Source: Clusia tigrina (lineage: Eukaryota; Arthropoda; Insecta; Diptera; Clusiidae). From it: a DNA stretch of 64,000 bases. The notes beneath the pieces are model-generated. The model had not been told where the DNA came from. It saw only the letters and a list, made by a program, of their open reading frames with translations, and did not search any database. Shown piece by piece: positions 58,715-64,000 of the stretch (the stretch's first letter is position 1; each line of letters opens with the position of its first letter). The position numbers and the translations under genes were made by a program. The DNA lies in the NCBI GenBank assembly GCA_920105625.2, contig OV050032.1, forward strand, positions 11,678,807-11,742,806, in the 5' to 3' direction.

Positions 58715-58812
58715 AGCTACAACAGCTGCAACAGCAACAACGACAACAATAACAATAGCAGCAACAACAACAACATTAGCAACAACAATAGCCACAACAA
58801 CAATTGCAACCT
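58664..58812 (+). repeat. (CAA)n-rich low-complexity tract
   Basis: CAA/AAC triplets with interruptions over about 150 bases. It reads as poly-Asn or poly-Thr in two frames and as poly-Leu/Val on the other strand, none of which is supported as a gene. Confidence 0.9.
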
Positions 58813-58819
58813 CTAATAA

Positions 58820-59485
58820 GAAATACAAAAACAGAACAGCCCAACAACGGCAACATAAACAATATCAGCAAAAACAGCAGCAGCCACAATAGCAACAATC
58901 TGTAGAGCGAAAATCAAAAGTAACAATTAGAGATACTCGTACACAGGAATAGTGACGGCAGGCACGAGAGTATAGTAATTGTTGCTGACTGCCCACTGTG
59001 CTCATTGCAACGGAATCGGCAATTGAATGGACGGATGGATGGGCGGTTGGACGGATGGTTCGTTGGCTGACTTGACTGGCTGTGTTTGATGTGCTTCTAT
59101 TTGTGTTTGATCGTACATATTTTTATGAATGAAATCATAAGAACATAAATTTCATTCTTATCTCTACTAACCGACACACACAGAGCCACTCTCCACACAC
59201 ACACACAAGAAGCAATTACCAATTTGCTCATAGTGTAAATGAACATAGTCGTAATGCATATGCTTCTATATTGTTTAGGAACGTGCGTGATTGTGTGTGT
59301 GTGTGAATGGATGCATATCAGCAGTCATGTTTACAATACCCACGAGGAAATGCGAAATGACACGTGCAGAAAGCAAAAGCAAATGTTACACCTTTTTAAT
59401 GGTGTCACCTTATTGGGACTACTTGGCCAAAAGTCCGCTTCATATTTATTTATTCACAAAAACATAACATAATGTTTTTTTTCTT
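58820..59485. other. Intergenic DNA, nothing recognised
   Basis: CAG/CAA-rich at the left, with a GTGTGTG run near 59294-59306. No gene or transposon was identified. Confidence 0.5.
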
Positions 59486-59489
59486 TACT

Positions 59490-59715
59490 TATAATTTATA
59501 ATTGTAATTAAAAGAAATAAATACAAATGCAAAATACTATACAGAACACCTTTAATGTATTATATTAGCCACGGTTTAGCCCAATCAGTACTAGCAACTA
59601 AGTTAAGATACAGCAAATAGATAATATGTCCAGCCCATGCCCAGTGTACAATTCGCATCCTATGTTTACGAGACTAACATGCTCACCCCTAAAAAACGTA
59701 GGACGGCGTCTATTA
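59490..59715 (-). mobile_element. tRNA-derived SINE, copy 7 (very decayed)
   Basis: The minus-strand order of motifs is still detectable (AGTTGCTAGTACTGATTGGG, GGGCATGGGCTGGACATATT, TTAGTCTC, GGTGAGCATGTTAG), but both promoter boxes are damaged. It is the most diverged copy in the window. Confidence 0.5.
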
Positions 59716-62700
59716 ATGAAATAATAAGAATGTGTTAAGATATTTGCCTTTCCTTTTATAATCATATCTTAGTGATCCCGATACTCGATAGTTTTCCTTT
59801 ACACTTCATACTGATCGCTCTACAATTCCAAGTGCATCCAGACTAAACAAATTAGATCTTCCAGCTTACTGAAAACGTAGACTGTTTTCAACGTCAAATG
59901 AAATAGAAAACACATAACTACTCTTTCCATAGTAAAAAGTGGGCAGTAAACACCACAAAATGGGCAGCAAACACCCCCAAAATGAGCGAAAAATTAAGTT
60001 GACCCAACGATCTGTCTCGATACTACTCGATAACAATGATTTTGGCCTCCAACGAATACTTTCAGTAGGTGATGGAACAACGGAAAGTCTCGTTGACGAT
60101 TTCTGCCCACTTCCACAAAATCAAACAATGCTTTCTTTGATATAAGGAATCGTTTACTTTCTTGTGTATTAACTAGGAATACTTGAATAATACTCGTAAC
60201 TGCCTGGTAGTCTATTTTCCACAAAATCTGCTAAAGTAATGCACATATGGTAAATATACATTTAGAGCTAACATTTATTGTGTAACTGTATTCATTCGAA
60301 ACTTCAAAAGGTTGGTTAATGCTTAAGGTCCATTTCATTGCTTACTCAGAGTCACTCAGAGTGGAACGAATTCCTGTGTATGCAACTCTACTTTCTTCAT
60401 GCATCACACCTGTGAAACTCTGTAGTTCAACTCAGTGACTGATAGTGATATTATATGACAACTGATAGTGATACTTCATGTCAACGTTGATGATCTGAAG
60501 TATTACTCCCATATCTATATTCTTCCGACGAATGCCTTATCTGTAGATGACTTGTTCCTGTGGTCCTCTTGTTGTTATTTAACAATACCCAAAGTTTGCG
60601 TGTTGCCAGGAAATACCCTTATGCAAAACTGCTGGGATTCTGAATTTTGACAACACTTAGCCCTGATTTACAGATATTTGAAAGTATTTCATCCCATACG
60701 TCATTCCACTACGCACACAGTAGTAATTTTCCCGGTGGGTCGTTCCACTCACATATACTGCCCACACGTCCAAAAGGAACAGGCGTGCTGGTGTTGTTTG
60801 CCAGCTACGCTTACTGTTTACTGCTTTTGCTGTCAGCTTTTTTTGCCGACACTGCGCCCTATAATTATAAATTCAACAAACATTCCGTGGATGGCGAAAA
60901 ATTCGCACACATAGTATAAATGCGGGTACGTTGCCCTTTCTAGCTTTTAATTGTTTGCATGAGCCGTGAGAGCTGAGCTGGGCTGTGAACTGCGCTTGGA
61001 AACGGCTCCGGAGCTCCATCCATCCATCTATTCAGCCACCGTCTATCCGGGCAGATGCTCGCTGAGCCGGCGTATGTAGGAACAAGCACGTTACACACAC
61101 ACACACACACACAAACACACAGGTATGTTTGTAGGTATGTGTAAGGCCTAGAACATTTTAACGCCGGCTTTCGTCCAGAAATGCTCTGGCTTGCGTAAAA
61201 TTGTACCGTTTTTTAACTTTGGTTGGTTGCTAACGTCGTAATAATTTAATTAAATTTGTTAGCTGGGAGAGTGCGGGAATGTGGCACAGATTTTGCGAAA
61301 ACTCCGTGACCAGAACGTGAAAATAAAACAAAAAAATTGTTAAATTATTGTGAATTAGCTCAATTTCTTTTGCGTCGCTAAAGCGTGAAATTTGTAGTCA
61401 GTTTTCTGGTGTGATAAGTGTTCGTATGGTATGTCGTCAATTTGCGAATGCATGATTTCTGATTGAGCTAATTGCCACTCTCAGCTTTATTACTCTGGCG
61501 TGCTGGCGGCTTTGTTGTCGCCGTTACAGCACTTGGCATTTAATTGCGTGCGTCAATATCAGCGCAGCACATGCCTCGTAGTGCCATCGAATGGGCCCGC
61601 ACACACATACACAGTTTGTGGATGACAACATACCGCTCATGCCCACCGACCACGTTTTATCCGCTTACCCCTACAAATGGCAGGTGCAGTGATGGGTCTT
61701 GACACCGTCATATGTGTACATCAACCCCCAGGAGCACTATCGTCAGCATCGTATGTATATGGGAGTACATCAAAACACAACTGAGCATTTGGCACTTCTC
61801 AGAGGCAGAAGGCTAAGGTTAGGAAAACGAAAAGGTAACAAAATTCAGAGAAGAGTAGTTCAGAGTAGTTCACTACCAACCCAAAAAAGTCAGCCCAAAA
61901 AGCCCCAAAAAAAATATATATATATACCAGAGTACAAAGTACTTAAAACGGCGTGCTTAAAGGGAACAATTTCGTCACCAGAACAACAACAACAACAATA
62001 ATAAATGTTGTGTATATAGGAGTGGAACGTGAATTAAGTAACTGTGAAATAATGTTCTGAACAACACAATGAAACGAACACCGACACGGGCACGGGCACA
62101 AAATAAGTGCCTTCCAACAGTGGAAATAGATCTTTGCCTTTTTGTACTCAGAAGGTTTGTAAATGTTTTGCATCATTAGCAAAGCAAAGCAAATGCTCTT
62201 AAACAGGACGATAATCGCCTAATGCGTAGAAATTATTCGAACTCATCACAAAAATTTGCATTTCACACGGCAAAACTATAATTTAAATGAAATTTTTGTT
62301 CAAGGACAACACAATTCTTCACTGGAAAAGCCTCGTTGTTCTCAAAATATTACTTTAGGCTTCCAAGGAGTGAGCAAATGTGTCCCCATAGCTTATTACA
62401 CCATACCTCATCCTAACTCATATAAGCGCAGAGAAGCTCATTAGTATGTAATTAAAATATAGTTTAGAGATTAGAAATCTGCTTTGTGTTTCTTTATTCA
62501 GTTTAAGTTAACTGTCCTATACTTCAGTTCTATAAATAACTTTTTCGTTTTCCAATTGTTTTCAAAATACTTTTATTTCAAATTCGTTCTTTAGATGGTG
62601 CAATTTTGTTAGCTTCAAGTATCCGAATCACTTGAAAAAGGAGTTTGCATTTTTATGAATCCTTAAAAGCATAACTTTCTATACCAGCAAATTAATTATT

Positions 62701-63340
62701 GTAAATGAAGTAATAAACATAAAAATACCAATTAACGGGCATGATTATTAATTTTATTATCAAATAAATTCGCACAACAAATTATTAACGAAATGGGTTT
62801 ATGCGAATAAAATCGCCTGGAAAATTGAACAAATTTACTTTTATAGGCAACACTGAAATAAAAGATATAAAAAAGCAATAAAAGCACTATAAAAATGTAG
62901 TTTAATATTAGTGCATACGACCGCACTTTGAGGCATCCTCGCTTGCCTCCCCTCAGGCACAGCTCGTTGTAAGTGCGGATTGTCAAAATCCGCGTATATG
63001 TACATATGTATATATGTAGTTTTATAGCCAACAGACGAGCAAATATTGGGAACAAGAATACGACTACGTGTGTAAGTGCAATTTTTTGCATTTAGGCAGT
63101 AAGGAAATATCCGGGAGACCTACAGCCGGGAACACACATGCGAGCAACGCCAGCGAAGACGAAGGCCATGATAGCTATGCGACAGGGAAAAAAGCATGTC
63201 ACGAGTAATAAACGGAATTTGATATTTTGTGAGCTACTAATATGCTCTGTGAGAGAGAGCGTAGATATATGCCCGTATATATAGGAATTACAAGTACTTC
63301 ACTAGGTGATGATGACCACAGACCACAGAGACGCGACACT
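59716..63340. other. Intergenic DNA, no gene supported
   Basis: Contains short duplications (about 22 bases near 59940-59980, 24 bases near 60437-60485) and an (AC)n run at 61094-61112. A GC-richer stretch at 60960-61080 resembles 5' untranslated sequence but has no paired splice site or TATA box that I could defend. Confidence 0.45.
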
Positions 63341-63345
63341 TCAAC

Positions 63346-63546
63346 CAGAGAATACAGAGAAATGACTCTTGTTTTGCGCGCACTCACACATGTGCAAAAC
63401 TGTAGTAGTGTGGCTGATTTTCTTCAGAATTATGGTTAACCAATGATAAACAAACCTATCTATATAGGCAACTAATGATAAACAAAGACAGTTCCTTTAA
63501 ACGTTAGAAAATTTGACGTTTAAGTGTCGCTTCTCTGTGTTCTCTG
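63346..63546. mobile_element. Short MITE, CAGAGAA family, copy 3
   Basis: 201 bases, beginning CAGAGAATACAGAGAAATGA and ending TTCTCTGTGTTCTCTG. The interior is nearly the same as the copy at 53778. Confidence 0.85.
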
Positions 63547-63552
63547 CTTAAA

Positions 63553-63727
63553 CGTCTCTCGTTTTGCGCACACTTACCCATGCGCAAAACTGTAGTAGTG
63601 TGACTGATTTTCTTCAGAACTAATGATAAACAAACCTATCCATATAGCCAATTAATCATAAACGAATACATTTTTTTTTAAATGTCAGAAAATTTGACGT
63701 TTAAGTGTCGCTTCTCTGTGTTCTCTG
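63553..63727. mobile_element. Short MITE, CAGAGAA family, copy 4 (left end missing)
   Basis: It directly follows copy 3 in the same orientation. It repeats CTCGTTTTGCGCACAC through TTCTCTGTGTTCTCTG but lacks a proper left inverted repeat, so the pair is a partial tandem array. Confidence 0.78.
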
Positions 63728-63826
63728 TTGATGACACTGCCACTTCACAATTCGTTATCAACAAAACGCACGCATCCATGCAAAACTTCGGTGATAGTAT
63801 ATGAGCAAAGCCATCCTAGCAGGAAA

Positions 63827-64000
63827 GGGAATCATCCTCAGAGTACTCCTGGTAGTCTCAAATGGGATCACACTCAGAGTATTCCTGGTTGTCTCAAATG
63901 GGATCACACTCAGAGTATTCCTGGTTGTCTCAAATGGGGTCACACTCAGAGTATTTCTGGGAGTCTCAAATGGGGTCACACTCAGAGTATTTCTGGTGGT
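63827..64000. repeat. 36-base minisatellite, runs off the window
   Basis: Units beginning GGGxTCACACTCAGAGTA start at about 63827 (37 bases), 63864, 63900, 63936 and 63972. The last continues past 64000. Units differ at a few positions. The period is a multiple of three and the minus strand reads a 12-residue repeat (PFETTRNTLSVI), but nothing else supports coding. Confidence 0.93.

Noticed and set aside
58531..58892. Poly-Asn, poly-Thr and poly-Val frames
   Set aside because: All are readings of one (CAA)n tract.
63827..64000. CRISPR-like array
   Set aside because: Repeats are directly adjacent with no spacers, in a eukaryotic context. It is a minisatellite.

Overview
The window looks like nuclear DNA of a higher dipteran insect, most likely a tephritid fruit fly. 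The two intact protein genes have phase-consistent GT-AG exons, one with a 65-base intron. The DNA is AT-rich, with long introns, many (TA)n and ACATATGTATGT-type simple repeats, and a dense load of transposon relics. The species call is an inference from style and content; no species-diagnostic gene is visible. There are no operons, rRNAs, intact tRNA genes or CRISPR arrays.

Two genes can be assembled with confidence, both on the minus strand. At 13151-9923 a four-exon gene encodes an 861-residue type II membrane protein of the DUF229 family, which has an alkaline phosphatase/sulfatase-like fold. At 56535-40125 a seven-exon gene of about 16.4 kb encodes a secreted protein of about 1439 residues. 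It has a signal peptide, three EB-like cysteine modules, a linker of about 1000 residues rich in Thr, Ser, Glu and Asp, a fourth EB-like module and four LDL-receptor class A repeats. Its 10.4 kb intron holds LINE, SINE and MITE insertions. I see no functional link between the two genes.

The rest is mostly mobile-element sediment. 1-8.9 kb: a broken Helitron (about 2.5-6.0 kb) lies between diverged direct repeats that carry a coding-like exon with conserved splice sites. 14.3-15.3 kb: a 5'-truncated LINE inserted into another LINE, with an 88-base target duplication. 15.7-20.1 kb: diverged tandem repeats, a tRNA-derived SINE, and MITEs of several types. 23.6-28.7 kb: LINE relics, a cluster of three MITEs in which one has inserted into the target duplication of its neighbour, and a SINE inserted into a LINE 3' region. 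32.5-38.5 kb: two more SINE copies, a LINE relic and a piggyBac transposase pseudogene. 57-64 kb: low-complexity DNA, a possible LTR remnant, MITE copies, and a 36-base minisatellite that runs off the right end.

No novel defence or metabolic system is evident. The observations most worth checking are the repeated coding-like exon unit around the Helitron, including a 234-base block identical between diverged copies; the datable nested insertions; the (TAA)n-tailed tRNA-SINE family; the unusual EB-linker-LDLa gene; and an apparent excess of the motif TACGAGT/ACTCGTA across the non-coding DNA. All counts and alignments were made by eye.
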